Shown here piece by piece: positions 1-8,090 of a DNA stretch of 64,000 nt. Made by a program: the position numbers and the translations under genes. Every line of letters begins with the position of its first letter. The first letter of the stretch is position 1. Source of the stretch: Pumilibacter intestinalis (lineage in GTDB: Bacteria; Bacillota; Clostridia; Christensenellales; Pumilibacteraceae); contig NZ_CALPCH010000005.1 in NCBI RefSeq assembly GCF_943193005.1, forward strand, positions 62,001 to 126,000, given 5' to 3'. The notes beneath the pieces were generated by a model. It was not told the origin of the DNA. It worked only from the letters and a program-made list of their open reading frames with translations, and searched no databases.

Positions 1-460
1 TCGCTTCTCCTTGCGCAAACGCGCTTTTAATATACAGTATCATTTCCGAGTTCATTCGCTCGGTGTCTATGTTATCGTTCTCGAAGAATATGCTTGCCCC
101 GTGCGCTTTGAATAACCGCACGTTTTCTATACATTCCAAAGAATTTCGGGCAAAGCGGGTTACGCTTTTTACAAGCACTCTGTCTATTTTCTTCTTTTTT
201 ATATCCGCTACAAGACGCTTGAAATCATCGCGTTTTGCCATGCTTGTGCCCGTTATGCCCTCGTCGGCATAAATATCCACAAGACGCATATTCTCGTTTA
301 CACGGATATAATCGGTGTAATATCTCACCTGCGCGTAAAACGAATCGAGATGGTCGTTCTCATCCGAACTTACACGGCAATATGCCGCGACACGCAATTT
401 ATCCGACAAATCATCCTGTCTTGTTGCTTTTATTATTCGTACTTCTTTTACGTTATTCAC
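1..460 (-). CDS. tnpX: Large serine recombinase (TnpX-like), N-terminal part only
   Basis: Read from a GTG at 460 with AAAGGAGGT upstream; the gene runs off the left window edge, so only about 153 residues are visible. They form a resolvase/invertase catalytic domain: the VAAYCRVSSD motif carries the nucleophilic serine (about residue 31), followed by DEGITGTS and the KSVTRFARN segment with the catalytic arginines. The family excises and integrates Tn4451-like transposons and related ICEs through a serine-DNA intermediate. Its position at the element end, after tnpV and small regulators, fits this. It is the last gene of the leftward operon from the 1,940-1,968 promoter unless a hairpin at 761-779 separates it. 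The DNA-binding and recombinase domains are outside the window. Confidence 0.93.
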   Translation of the reverse strand, partial: MNNVKEVRIIKATRQDDLSDKLRVAAYCRVSSDENDHLDSFYAQVRYYTDYIRVNENMRLVDIYADEGITGTSMAKRDDFKRLVADIKKKKIDRVLVKSVTRFARNSLECIENVRLFKAHGASIFFENDNIDTERMNSEMILYIKSAFAQGEA

Positions 461-482
461 GCGGCACACCTCCTTTATGTTT

Positions 483-650
483 TTACAGCGGAATAGGTTC
501 GCACCCCATAATTTCCGCACATCGCTTATTTAATCGTTTCAATATAACAATATCCACGTCGCCTTGCGCCTGCACTTGCTTTATAAGCGAATACGCCGCA
601 AGGTAAGTAAATTCTTTTTTATATTTTTCTTGTTCTGCCGTTGCTTCCAA
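483..650 (-). CDS. Small SHOCT-like protein upstream of the recombinase
   Basis: A 55-residue reading frame starting at TTG (650) with GGAG about 7 bases upstream and ending 22 bases before the recombinase GTG. The sequence has a charged N-terminus (EQEKYKKEF) and a helical core ending in LNKRCAEIMGCEPI. Small proteins of this length and pattern, often annotated as SHOCT-like, commonly sit just before the recombinase in Firmicutes elements of this type; their function is not known. The assignment rests on position, ribosome binding site and pattern. The TTG start lowers certainty. Confidence 0.6.
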   Translation of the reverse strand: MEATAEQEKYKKEFTYLAAYSLIKQVQAQGDVDIVILKRLNKRCAEIMGCEPIPL

Positions 651-663
651 CTTTCACTCCTTT

Positions 664-733
664 GAAAGATGCAAGTGCACACGGCATAACTTTGAAACGC
701 TCGCATCTTTCGATGTCTTTCTTCGTTATGCCG
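664..733 (-). promoter_or_regulatory. Two interleaved inverted repeats (pseudoknot topology) before the recombinase genes
   Basis: GAAAGATGC (664-672) is matched by GCATCTTTC (703-711), and CGGCATAAC (682-690) by GTTATGCCG (725-733). Each pair is perfect over 9 bases, and the order A-B-A'-B' is that of an H-type pseudoknot. A short TGCCG/CGGCA hairpin (729-740) overlaps the last arm. The site lies in the leader between the degenerate resolvase gene and the two genes ending in tnpX. It could be an mRNA structure controlling tnpX translation or a set of protein-binding sites in DNA. Confidence 0.5.
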
Positions 734-760
734 TTCGGCAATATTAAATTGTGTATATAT

Positions 761-779
761 AAAAGCGAATATCGCTTTT
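761..779 (-). terminator. Hairpin after the degenerate resolvase gene
   Basis: AAAAGCGA (761-768) and TCGCTTTT (772-779) form a perfect 8-base inverted repeat with a 3-base loop, just after the stop codon at 788. On the minus strand the stem ends in TTTTATATAT, a weak terminator tail. It may terminate or attenuate transcription before tnpX. Confidence 0.4.
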
Positions 780-787
780 ATCGTTAC

Positions 788-1234
788 CTACTCAGATATT
801 TTGGAGCCATGCGCATTTACAAGAGCTTGATATCCCGCAAGAATAAACTCTTGGGAAGTGCGCTTGATATTTCCTTGTAAAACACCTATAATTTCCAAGC
901 GGTTTAGGATATTTTTGTCAACAGGGTCTTCCAATATATCTAACGCCACGTTATTCTCGGTAATTTGTTTGTATATTTTGAAAAACTCATTGCCGTTTAG
1001 ACTCAAATGCCTTACGCGAAAAACCAATACTTTCTCCAATTTGCCCTCCGCGCAATCTTGCATTAAACGGTTTAATGCCGCTCTACACCTTTTTCCGCCC
1101 ACGTATCCTCGATCCAAATATCTATTTACAACTACGTCGCCATGTGCGCTTGCGTAATCTTGCAACTTTTTCATTTGCGGTTCTATAAGCACATCGCCCC
1201 GTGATGTATAAATATATATCCCTACTTTTGCCAT
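788..1234 (-). CDS. Degenerate serine resolvase-like protein
   Basis: The start is the ATG at 1234, preceded by AAAGGAG; an upstream in-frame ATG lacks a binding site. The 148 residues follow the resolvase catalytic fold (GIYIYTSR, DRGYVGGKR, LEKVLVFRVRHLSLNGNEFF). The serine position is kept, but the usual arginine before it is tyrosine, and the expected D-R-L-x-R segment reads R-H-L-S-L, so the catalytic acid and arginines are missing. No full DNA-binding domain follows; the protein ends in ILAGYQALVNAHGSKISE. That ending resembles the end of the next gene upstream. It is therefore probably not an active recombinase; a regulatory or accessory role in excision is inferred. It lies in the tnpV-to-tnpX operon. 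Confidence 0.72.
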   Translation of the reverse strand: MAKVGIYIYTSRGDVLIEPQMKKLQDYASAHGDVVVNRYLDRGYVGGKRCRAALNRLMQDCAEGKLEKVLVFRVRHLSLNGNEFFKIYKQITENNVALDILEDPVDKNILNRLEIIGVLQGNIKRTSQEFILAGYQALVNAHGSKISE

Positions 1235-1313
1235 TGTTTTGCTCCTTTCAAAAATATTTTTTGCCGTATAACTGAAAGTAGCGAGGGCCATACGCCATCG
1301 CTACTTAATTCGT

Positions 1314-1541
1314 TTATTCGGTTGTTTTCGGGCCATACTGAGTTTGCAGAGCCATATACCCTGCGTATATGAGTTCTACTTTCGTTATGCGGTGCTTTTT
1401 GAGAAAGTCGCATATTTCATCGTGCGTTTCACGCGACAGCCGCGTATTGAATTGCTTCGTTGCTTGGTCGCGGTACTCTTTGTTTACTTCTTCGTACTTT
1501 CGCCGCGCTTTCCGCATCGGCGTTTCCGGTTTCTTTTCCAT
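1314..1541 (-). CDS. Small ribbon-helix-helix-like protein
   Basis: A 75-residue basic protein with AAGGAG eight bases before its ATG. After a charged leader, residues 30-70 read FNTRLSRETHDEICDFLKKH and ITKVELIYAGYMALQ, which fits a strand-helix-helix pattern of RHH DNA-binding proteins. Its C-terminal motif (AGYxALxxxxGxK) recurs at the end of the degenerate resolvase encoded downstream. It is in the operon between tnpV (10 bases away) and that gene. A plausible but unproven role is repression of the operon promoter, whose palindromic operator would suit a symmetric dimer. Confidence 0.65.
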   Translation of the reverse strand: MEKKPETPMRKARRKYEEVNKEYRDQATKQFNTRLSRETHDEICDFLKKHRITKVELIYAGYMALQTQYGPKTTE

Positions 1542-1551
1542 TTATCGCTCC

Positions 1552-1908
1552 TTATGCCACATACACGATTTCGTGTAGAATTTCTTCTTCGATGAGCCGT
1601 TGCATTTCGTTCAGTCTGCGGCAATCTTCTATATAGTTGCCCGTCCGCGTAAACCGCTCGTCACGAGCGAGCTTCGCCCGCATCGTTTCTTCCAATTCAT
1701 CCGCTTGCTTATCTACACCGTGAAGATAGGTCGGCAAATCGGCAATCGTCCAATCTATCCCCTTTTCTTCGAGATACTTGCGTTTAAGCGTACCGTATTT
1801 TCCGTATACGTGCTTTACGGGTTTTACCGCTTCTCGGTAGATTTTAATTTCTTCTACCGTAAGTCCCTCGCCCGCGTCCGCTTTTCTTATGATTTCCTGC
1901 GCTTCCAT
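1552..1908 (-). CDS. tnpV: TnpV family transposon protein
   Basis: This 118-residue protein matches the TnpV pattern from Tn4451-type elements: a central KYGTLKRKYLEEK, a LPTYLHGVDKQADEL helix and the terminal ILHEIVYV segment. TnpV proteins accompany large serine recombinases in clostridial transposons; their biochemical role is not established. The ATG has GGAGGT nine bases upstream. It is the first gene after the consensus promoter at 1,940-1,968 and is followed after 10 bases by the RHH-like gene, so it opens the recombination operon. Confidence 0.8.
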   Translation of the reverse strand: MEAQEIIRKADAGEGLTVEEIKIYREAVKPVKHVYGKYGTLKRKYLEEKGIDWTIADLPTYLHGVDKQADELEETMRAKLARDERFTRTGNYIEDCRRLNEMQRLIEEEILHEIVYVA

Positions 1909-1939
1909 TATCCTACCTCCAAATGTTTTAGTTTTCTCT

Positions 1940-1968
1940 ATTATATCGTGATATCACGATAATGTCAA
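1940..1968 (-). promoter_or_regulatory. Consensus sigma-A promoter with palindromic operator for the recombination operon
   Basis: On the minus strand TTGACA (1963-1968), a 17-base spacer and TATAAT (1940-1945) make a perfect consensus promoter. The palindrome TATCGTGATATCACGATA (1944-1961) fills the spacer and touches the -10 box, so a bound dimer would block polymerase. It drives tnpV and the genes leading to tnpX, which suggests tight repression of element excision in the resting state. Confidence 0.82.
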
Positions 1969-2007
1969 GTTTTTTTATAAACTTTTCGAGGAAAATTTTT
2001 CGGCTAC

Positions 2008-2035
2008 GGGATACGCTCGTTTTCGAGCGCATCCC
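2008..2035 (-). terminator. Hairpin closing the transfer operon
   Basis: A 12-base stem (2008-2019 with 2024-2035) surrounds a TTTT loop, which is AAAA in the minus-strand RNA. The single imperfect pair is a G-U in that RNA. It lies 12 bases past the stop of the last transfer gene. The T run after it is short and delayed, so termination is likely but not certain. Confidence 0.55.
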
Positions 2036-2046
2036 TACCGACTTTC

Positions 2047-2244
2047 TTATGTTATAAGCGCCGCTATTCCTTTTATCAAATACGGGCAAGCAACGACTAT
2101 TACAGCTATTACAACCAAACCGATGACGTAGTTTATAAGCATCTTCTTTGCTTTCTCCTTGTCCTCGTTCTTCTGCGCTATGGCTATCATCACGCCGATT
2201 ACTATACTCCATACTCCCGCCGAAGCAAGCAGCACCCACCACAT
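2047..2244 (-). CDS. Second pilin-like conjugal transfer protein (VirB2/Mbov_0395-like)
   Basis: A 65-residue hydrophobic protein with two membrane segments (about 3-22 and 36-60) separated by a charged loop AQKNEDKEKAKKM. It matches the second half of the 100-residue pilin-like protein at 8,091-8,393: IAIA-x2-NE-x-K, a shared M-x2-N followed by IG, then P-x-LI-x-G. The VirB2-type pilin-like family known from Gram-positive and mycoplasma ICEs has this shape. It is the last gene of the transfer operon, 45 bases after the CxxCG surface protein. No strong ribosome binding site precedes the ATG, so translation may be coupled or weak. It lacks the N-terminal extension of its paralogue. Confidence 0.65.
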   Translation of the reverse strand: MWWVLLASAGVWSIVIGVMIAIAQKNEDKEKAKKMLINYVIGLVVIAVIVVACPYLIKGIAALIT

Positions 2245-2289
2245 ATAAGGCTCATACCGTTCAAACAGATACTCAACGTAACTCGTTAC

Positions 2290-4098
2290 CTACTCGTACT
2301 GATCGCCAAGCTCTTGTTTATAACTGTGTCCGCAAACCGAACATGTATATGTCCTTGTGGTTTTGCCTTTTATCGTAATAGATTCTGTAATGGAATAGCT
2401 ATGCCCGTTGGCGGTTATTTTCGTATCGAAGACGTCGCCGCAAATCTCGCAAGTGCTACGCCGCAGTCCGTCCGTCGTACACGTCGGCGCGGTTATTACT
2501 TCGTTGGTGTAGTTATGCCCCGTAGGAAGCGTTCCGTCCGTTTCATAATATCCGCTACCACAGACTTGGCAAGTAAACACCGTCTTTCCGTACTCCGTGC
2601 AAGAAGCGGGCATATACGTTGCTTCATAATTATGTCCGAGCGGATTGGTATAATTATCCGTATAGCTGTCGCCGCAACGAGTGCAAGTATATACGGTATA
2701 GCCGCCGCTCGTACAAGTTGCTACTGTCGTGGATGCAACGTAGTAATGCCCTGTTTCTTCTATGGAATAATCGGTGTAACTGTTGCCGCATTGAATGCAA
2801 TCATACTGCAAATAGCCGCCGTTCGTACACGTAGGCTTTTCCAACATCTGAACATAATAATGGTCTATCTTATACGGATACACCGCGCTCTTTGTTTTGG
2901 AAGATAACTTAATTATGTGTTCTCCCTCGGCTCTTATCCACGCGCCTCTTGTATACGGCTCTCCATCGAGCGTTGCCGACCAAGACGGTCTGTCCCAAGT
3001 GAAATACACACTGTTGTCGCTGTCCGACTTTACGAACTCGCCACTTAATTCCGCGCCGAGTTTTATCCACACCTCGCTTGTCTTATTCCCGTAGTATTCA
3101 TCGACAGCATAAAAATAGTATGTTGCGTCTTCTGCCGTATCTGACACGGTAAAGCTGCTTCCGCTTGCCGTCCAACTGCCATCGTCTACTTTACGGTAGA
3201 GCGTTACGCTTCCCGAATTATCTTCGGCTTTTACGGTAAAGCTCTTATTCGTATTCGAGCCGAAGCTCGCGCCCGAACAGCTCAGTGTAGGCGGCGTATC
3301 GTCGAAATTCACATAATAATACCCCGACTTGTTGCCCGCATTATCTTCCGCATAAAAGGTATATCTACCGTTTGCGCTCCCTTTGTTTACCGTTGTAGAA
3401 GCACCCACCGAATAAAACGTGCTGTTATTCGGAACTTTCATATACATAGCTTTTACGCCGCAACCGCTATCCGATGCCGAAACCGTAAATGCGCTGTTCG
3501 TGTATTTCCCCGTTGTAGACGTACTCGCTCCGTTTATCGTTGGCGCGCCTTGGTCTATATTGAAAGTAAACGAACCGCTGAAACCGTATGACCATCCCGC
3601 ACGCGAGTTGATCGGACCTCCGCCGCTACCGGATATAGACACCGTATATGTTCCCTCGGTCAAATTCGACGCAGTCGCTTTCTTATTCCCCGACCCTACG
3701 CTCGTTCCGCTCGAATTTTTTATCGTAACGGTCATACTTACGTTTGACAAAATTTCCACCGTAATATCCGTCGAATCAATATAGCCGCCGTTTTCAAAAG
3801 CGCCTGCGCCCGAAGTCGAGCCGCCGTACAAATTTACCGAAAGCGTATAGTTGGACTTATTTGCTCCGTATGTAAACGAAGCGCTATACACACCCGTTCC
3901 CGAACTCGGATGTTGCGACACGCCACCGCCCGCGCCGTATGTATATGTTGCCTTATAGTCAAAAGCCACCGCATATCGCGGCGTAGATGTTGCGCTTGCC
4001 GTTGTAGGACTTTCCGTAAAAACGGCAAGCAACACAACCAACGCCGTAAATAGCACTATCGCCGCGCCCGTCAAAAAACCTTTTGTTTTGGTTTTCAA
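2290..4098 (-). CDS. Secreted CxxCG-repeat surface protein of the ICE
   Basis: I place the start at TTG (4098), preceded by GGAGGGAG and overlapping the TGA of the ATPase gene; this gives 602 residues. A signal peptide (about 1-36, hydrophobic core AAIVLFTALVVLLAVF) leads into Ser/Thr/Gly-rich beta-sandwich modules, two of which resemble Ig-like repeats (DxGxGVKAMY, NAGNKSGYY). The C-terminal 190 residues carry about five repeats of roughly 35 residues, each with C-T-x2-G-Y, CxxCG, a Y-T-D-x-Y-like stretch and a GH-x-Y end. No LPXTG motif or C-terminal membrane segment is visible. Its place between the VirB4-like ATPase and a pilin suggests a role in cell contact or as part of the transfer apparatus, which is inference. 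Confidence 0.75.
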   Translation of the reverse strand: MKTKTKGFLTGAAIVLFTALVVLLAVFTESPTTASATSTPRYAVAFDYKATYTYGAGGGVSQHPSSGTGVYSASFTYGANKSNYTLSVNLYGGSTSGAGAFENGGYIDSTDITVEILSNVSMTVTIKNSSGTSVGSGNKKATASNLTEGTYTVSISGSGGGPINSRAGWSYGFSGSFTFNIDQGAPTINGASTSTTGKYTNSAFTVSASDSGCGVKAMYMKVPNNSTFYSVGASTTVNKGSANGRYTFYAEDNAGNKSGYYYVNFDDTPPTLSCSGASFGSNTNKSFTVKAEDNSGSVTLYRKVDDGSWTASGSSFTVSDTAEDATYYFYAVDEYYGNKTSEVWIKLGAELSGEFVKSDSDNSVYFTWDRPSWSATLDGEPYTRGAWIRAEGEHIIKLSSKTKSAVYPYKIDHYYVQMLEKPTCTNGGYLQYDCIQCGNSYTDYSIEETGHYYVASTTVATCTSGGYTVYTCTRCGDSYTDNYTNPLGHNYEATYMPASCTEYGKTVFTCQVCGSGYYETDGTLPTGHNYTNEVITAPTCTTDGLRRSTCEICGDVFDTKITANGHSYSITESITIKGKTTRTYTCSVCGHSYKQELGDQYE

Positions 4099-6734
4099 TT
4101 TTCTCCCTCCTCTTTCTTTTCTTCGCTGAATAATTCTCTCGCGCATTTGCCCGCATTGATACGAACGCAAGCGCGTAATTCCGTACTGCCTACAAAAAAC
4201 GCCTGTCCCGTAACCGCCGAGATAATCATACGCTGTTCCTCGTCATTAAAACTGTCGCCCGCTCTGTAAACGTCCAATACGTCTTTCATATCGGGCGCAC
4301 TCAATTTGAATATGAACGTGTACTGCGAATTTTTGATGATTGCGCTCGTCTTGCCGCGGAGTTCCTCGTTCGCGTTCCAATCGGCTATGTTCTGCGTAGC
4401 CGGTATAAAACTGCCGTTATATTTTCGTATTCTCTTTGACATCGAATAGAAAAAGTCCAACGCTATAGGGAACTTCGGGTCTATGTAAAGGTGCGCTTCG
4501 TCTGCTATGATAAGCGTTCGCAAGTTCGCGCCGTTCTTGTTCTTCTCTCGCGCGTTTATGACTTCCTGTTCTATGAAGCGGAAAACAAGCAACATCTGTG
4601 CGTTAGCCACTACGTTGTTCTTGTTCGCAAACAGACTTTGGAAATCGAAGTCTATTAGATCGGCGTTTACTTTAAGCGTACTCGGCGCGTTCCATATATC
4701 GCTGTATCTGCCGTTTACAAACTTTTGCAAATACAGTTCCGCCGTTTTCATATCTCTTTTCGTCAGCTCGTCCATCTGCGCCGTGCCTTTGCTTTTAAGC
4801 GTATCGAGCAAATCCGAGAACAACGGGAAATAGTCTGCGGGGAACTCCGAACAATCTGTGTCCTCCGTGATACCCATTCTCGCATACGTTTCTACCGTAA
4901 GATTGTTTATAAGCTCTATCACGTCGAGCGGCGCGTCCGCAAGTACGATTTTATAAAAGCTCTCCAACATCTTTAAGTGCGTATTGAAAGTAACTCTCGG
5001 CTCGGCGGGTGTTCCGTCCTCCGTGAGTATTTTATATATATGGAAAGGGTTGATTCTGCCCTCTCTCGCGTTACCCACGTTTATGACATTGCCGTACAAA
5101 TTCCTTGTTAGCGCAAGATACTCCGCTTCGGGATCCAACATAATAATACGCGTTCCGTTAGACCACTCATTCAAGATAAGGTTTTTAAGGAAATACGATT
5201 TGCCGCTCCCCGATTTACCTATAACGAAAGCGTTACTATTCTGATACAAGTTCCCGCGCTTCCAAATATTGAAGATGAACGGAAAGCCGTTCTTGTTGTT
5301 CTCGCCGAGCATAATGCCGCCGTCGTCCATTACGAACGTGCGAACAAACGGGAATGCCGCCGCAAGCGACGAACTGTTTATACCGCGCTCTTGGCTTTTG
5401 AGCGTAGATACGGGCGATACCGCCGCCGATTTGAAGCCTTCGATTTGCAAGCCGTAAAGCGTGGACGGTCTGAAATTGCCCGTAAGCATTGCCCGCCGCG
5501 CGTTCTTTTTGTAATTATCGTTGCCCGTGTAGTTATACGCTGTTACCGTAAGCGTTACATCGAACAGCGTTTCGTTTTCCGTCTGCAAAGCGTTTAAGAG
5601 CGTGTCCATCGTTTCTTGGTATACTTCCGCGCTGTTCGCTTCGCTTGCCTTATCCGACAGAATTTGTTTCGTCTGCATCTCGCCAATACACTTGTCAATG
5701 CGGCGAATCGCTTTGAATTTATCTACGGGCTTAACGTGCATTACAACTTTGGTATTCGGTATGTTAAACAGCTCCGCGCCCCAAGCGTTCTTGACGCGCA
5801 AGGGATAATCGGACACCGCCATAACCGCCGCTTCCGTTCCGTCCACTTTGTATCTATTCGCGTGGAATATTATCTCTTTCGGCTTCACCCAATCGACAAG
5901 CTCCTCGTCTTTCAAGTCCTTGATGTCGCGCTCGTCGAAGTTGCGCGAGAAGCTGTATTTCAAGAATACCGCCGTATCGCGTAACCCAAGAAGCTGTGTG
6001 CCGAGTCCGCATTTTGCGATCTCGCTTGCCACGTTTACCGCCGTACTGTCGAGGTCGAGCGCATTTCTCCCGTATACGACAATATAAAAATCCGAAAGAT
6101 ACTGTTTGCGGATGTTGTTCAGACTGTCGATACGGTCAATGCGTTCACGCAAAATGTTCTGCTTGATAGCCTTTATATACTTTTCCTCGTCGCTTCCGTC
6201 CATCGCCGTAAGCCGCCCAAACAGCTCGCTTGCAAAACCGTCCAAGTTCACGGGTCTGTCTATCTTTACGATGTCCGCGCTCTGGTTTTGGTCTAATTGT
6301 TTTAATGCGTTCGCAAAGTAATTGATGTCTATATTCTGCTGAACGACGTCCTCGATGCCGAAATTCTTTTGTCCGACTTTGATTACTCTGCCGAACGTGC
6401 CGCCTTTATAGACAATCAAACCGCTGTCCTTGATTTCTTTTAAGTCAATGAGCGCGTCCACGCTTTCCTTTGCGTTCTTCGCTTCTAACGTGTATTTCTT
6501 TTTCGAGAACAGAAACCGTATGTTCTCATACACGCAAGTATAGAAAATTCCGTCCGGCGTAGGAATAAACATACCCACCGCCGTAGCCCCAAGTATTACG
6601 GCGATTACCCATTGTCCCATTGTAACGGCGATAAAGATAATGCCGAACACAATGAGCGCAACGATAATGTCCGCCATACCGTAGCACTTCCATACCGTAT
6701 TTTTAACCTTGATTTTTTTAGGTATAATTCTCAT
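4095..6734 (-). CDS. virB4: PrgI-VirB4 fusion conjugal transfer ATPase
   Basis: This 879-residue protein begins with two membrane helices (about residues 20-60, PrgI-like) joined to a VirB4/TraE ATPase. Walker A is GKSGSGKS (about residue 510) and Walker B is LIIADEAH (about 746); the arginine-rich SKRIRKYNGSF segment follows, as in the family. VirB4 proteins power the type IV secretion channel at the membrane. In many Gram-positive elements PrgI and VirB4 are separate genes; here they are one chain, as in the Mbov_0397-like ICE ATPases. The ATG overlaps the stop of the VirB6-like gene by four bases, and its own stop overlaps the next start, showing tight coupling. Confidence 0.9.
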   Translation of the reverse strand: MRIIPKKIKVKNTVWKCYGMADIIVALIVFGIIFIAVTMGQWVIAVILGATAVGMFIPTPDGIFYTCVYENIRFLFSKKKYTLEAKNAKESVDALIDLKEIKDSGLIVYKGGTFGRVIKVGQKNFGIEDVVQQNIDINYFANALKQLDQNQSADIVKIDRPVNLDGFASELFGRLTAMDGSDEEKYIKAIKQNILRERIDRIDSLNNIRKQYLSDFYIVVYGRNALDLDSTAVNVASEIAKCGLGTQLLGLRDTAVFLKYSFSRNFDERDIKDLKDEELVDWVKPKEIIFHANRYKVDGTEAAVMAVSDYPLRVKNAWGAELFNIPNTKVVMHVKPVDKFKAIRRIDKCIGEMQTKQILSDKASEANSAEVYQETMDTLLNALQTENETLFDVTLTVTAYNYTGNDNYKKNARRAMLTGNFRPSTLYGLQIEGFKSAAVSPVSTLKSQERGINSSSLAAAFPFVRTFVMDDGGIMLGENNKNGFPFIFNIWKRGNLYQNSNAFVIGKSGSGKSYFLKNLILNEWSNGTRIIMLDPEAEYLALTRNLYGNVINVGNAREGRINPFHIYKILTEDGTPAEPRVTFNTHLKMLESFYKIVLADAPLDVIELINNLTVETYARMGITEDTDCSEFPADYFPLFSDLLDTLKSKGTAQMDELTKRDMKTAELYLQKFVNGRYSDIWNAPSTLKVNADLIDFDFQSLFANKNNVVANAQMLLVFRFIEQEVINAREKNKNGANLRTLIIADEAHLYIDPKFPIALDFFYSMSKRIRKYNGSFIPATQNIADWNANEELRGKTSAIIKNSQYTFIFKLSAPDMKDVLDVYRAGDSFNDEEQRMIISAVTGQAFFVGSTELRACVRINAGKCARELFSEEKKEEGEN

Positions 6735-7933
6735 TCCCCACCTCCTTCCGTTGCGCTCGTATCCGCGCTTCCGTCGTCCGAATATTTTTCATCTTCGCCA
6801 TTATCCGCCGAACTATCACCGCCGGATTTACCGCCGTTGTTGGATTCTTTATGATGCCGTACCGCATGATAAATTCCTTTCACGCCTTTTGCCGCAAGTC
6901 CAATCGTCATTGCTCCTACGACTCTACCGCCGTAGTACGCGGAACGCAACCAACCGCCGCTTGCGTGCATATCGTCCGCCGTTCCGAAAAGCCGAGCAAA
7001 TAGCGTCTGCCCTGCGGGTATTACCATAGCTCCGCCGACTATCATAAATATAGTGAATATGGCATTTCCAAAGCTACCCAAGTTGGGAATACTCATCTGC
7101 TGTATGAGCGGCAATAAAAGCACAAACACATTGACCGACAAAACCGCGCCGTAGGCAAGTATGATTTTCGTTACGAACTGTTCGCGCCAATTCTTAAACC
7201 GCGCACCGTCGTCCAAAGGTAAGGTTGACATAGAAACGGGCATACAGAAGTACAAGTAAATGATTTCATATATGCGCTTTGCAAGATTGAGTACGGCGAT
7301 AATAAGCGCGATTCCGAGCGCGATGCTCGATATAAGCGCGGGCAGATACATAAACGTATTCGGGTTTACCATTCCGTTGCACTTCCAACTTGTGGGCCAT
7401 ACTCCGAACAACGCCGACTTATATGTGCCGAAAATATCCGACACCGATAAATCGCTCACGTTGATTTTGTTGATGTTGTAGCCGTTTATCCAATCCCCTA
7501 CGCAAGCATTAAACAAAGCGTTTGAGAGCTTCGTAGATCCGTCCAAGCGGAATATTCTCGCAAGCAGCTGTAACAGCGCGTTAGCGATAAGTATGCCCAA
7601 GAATACCACCGCAAGCATAGCCATTGTGCCGAGCAGAGCCAAAAAGAATTTGCCGACGATCGAGCTTATGTTGCGATTGTTAGCTATCATATTTTTGACT
7701 AAACCGACTATTGTGAAAATGCACGTCAAGCCTACCGCCAAAATAAAGATGCACCAAAATATCGTGCCTACCGTACTATTGCCCGCAAGGTATTCGATTA
7801 TGTTCACGGACTGTCCGTTCACTCTTACGTTCGTTACTCCCGCGATTGCCGAGAATATGTCCATTAGTCCGTCTATGAGCTGTAACAGCCATAGGAATAA
7901 TTGCAGGCATAATTCTTGAAAAAAGATTAGCAT
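6731..7933 (-). CDS. VirB6/TrbL-like ICE membrane protein (Mbov_0396-like)
   Basis: The start is ATG 7933, eight bases after AAAGGAGG, giving 400 residues. There are about six to eight hydrophobic segments, a loop rich in Asn (VKNMIANNRNISSI) and a conserved patch SMSTLPLDDGARFKNWREQF, followed by a charged acidic tail (SADNGEDEKYSDDGS). The layout fits the polytopic channel protein of type IV secretion, equivalent to VirB6. It sits directly before the VirB4-like gene with an ATGA overlap, and a pilin-like gene lies upstream, the usual neighbourhood. It should form the inner-membrane part of the mating channel. Confidence 0.82.
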   Translation of the reverse strand: MLIFFQELCLQLFLWLLQLIDGLMDIFSAIAGVTNVRVNGQSVNIIEYLAGNSTVGTIFWCIFILAVGLTCIFTIVGLVKNMIANNRNISSIVGKFFLALLGTMAMLAVVFLGILIANALLQLLARIFRLDGSTKLSNALFNACVGDWINGYNINKINVSDLSVSDIFGTYKSALFGVWPTSWKCNGMVNPNTFMYLPALISSIALGIALIIAVLNLAKRIYEIIYLYFCMPVSMSTLPLDDGARFKNWREQFVTKIILAYGAVLSVNVFVLLLPLIQQMSIPNLGSFGNAIFTIFMIVGGAMVIPAGQTLFARLFGTADDMHASGGWLRSAYYGGRVVGAMTIGLAAKGVKGIYHAVRHHKESNNGGKSGGDSSADNGEDEKYSDDGSADTSATEGGGE

Positions 7934-8090
7934 TTTTCCTCCTTTGAAACCGCATTCATCGCGCAAATAGAGCGTCAGCCTTTGCGCTTTGCTCGGTCAT
8001 TTAGCTTTAACTAAACTCTCTCGCAAAACGCTCGGCTTTCTTCTCTTGCGCGCGACTGCGCTTTCAATTTTTATTTACTACGCTTTCAAA

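Noticed and set aside
1235-1291. Longer N-terminus of the degenerate resolvase
   Set aside because: The internal ATG at 1234 has AAAGGAG upstream and begins exactly at the resolvase fold.
1928-2242. A 104-codon minus-strand frame overlapping the short pilin
   Set aside because: It is out of frame with the pilin-like protein, crosses the terminator hairpin and the recombination operon promoter, and has no family-like pattern.
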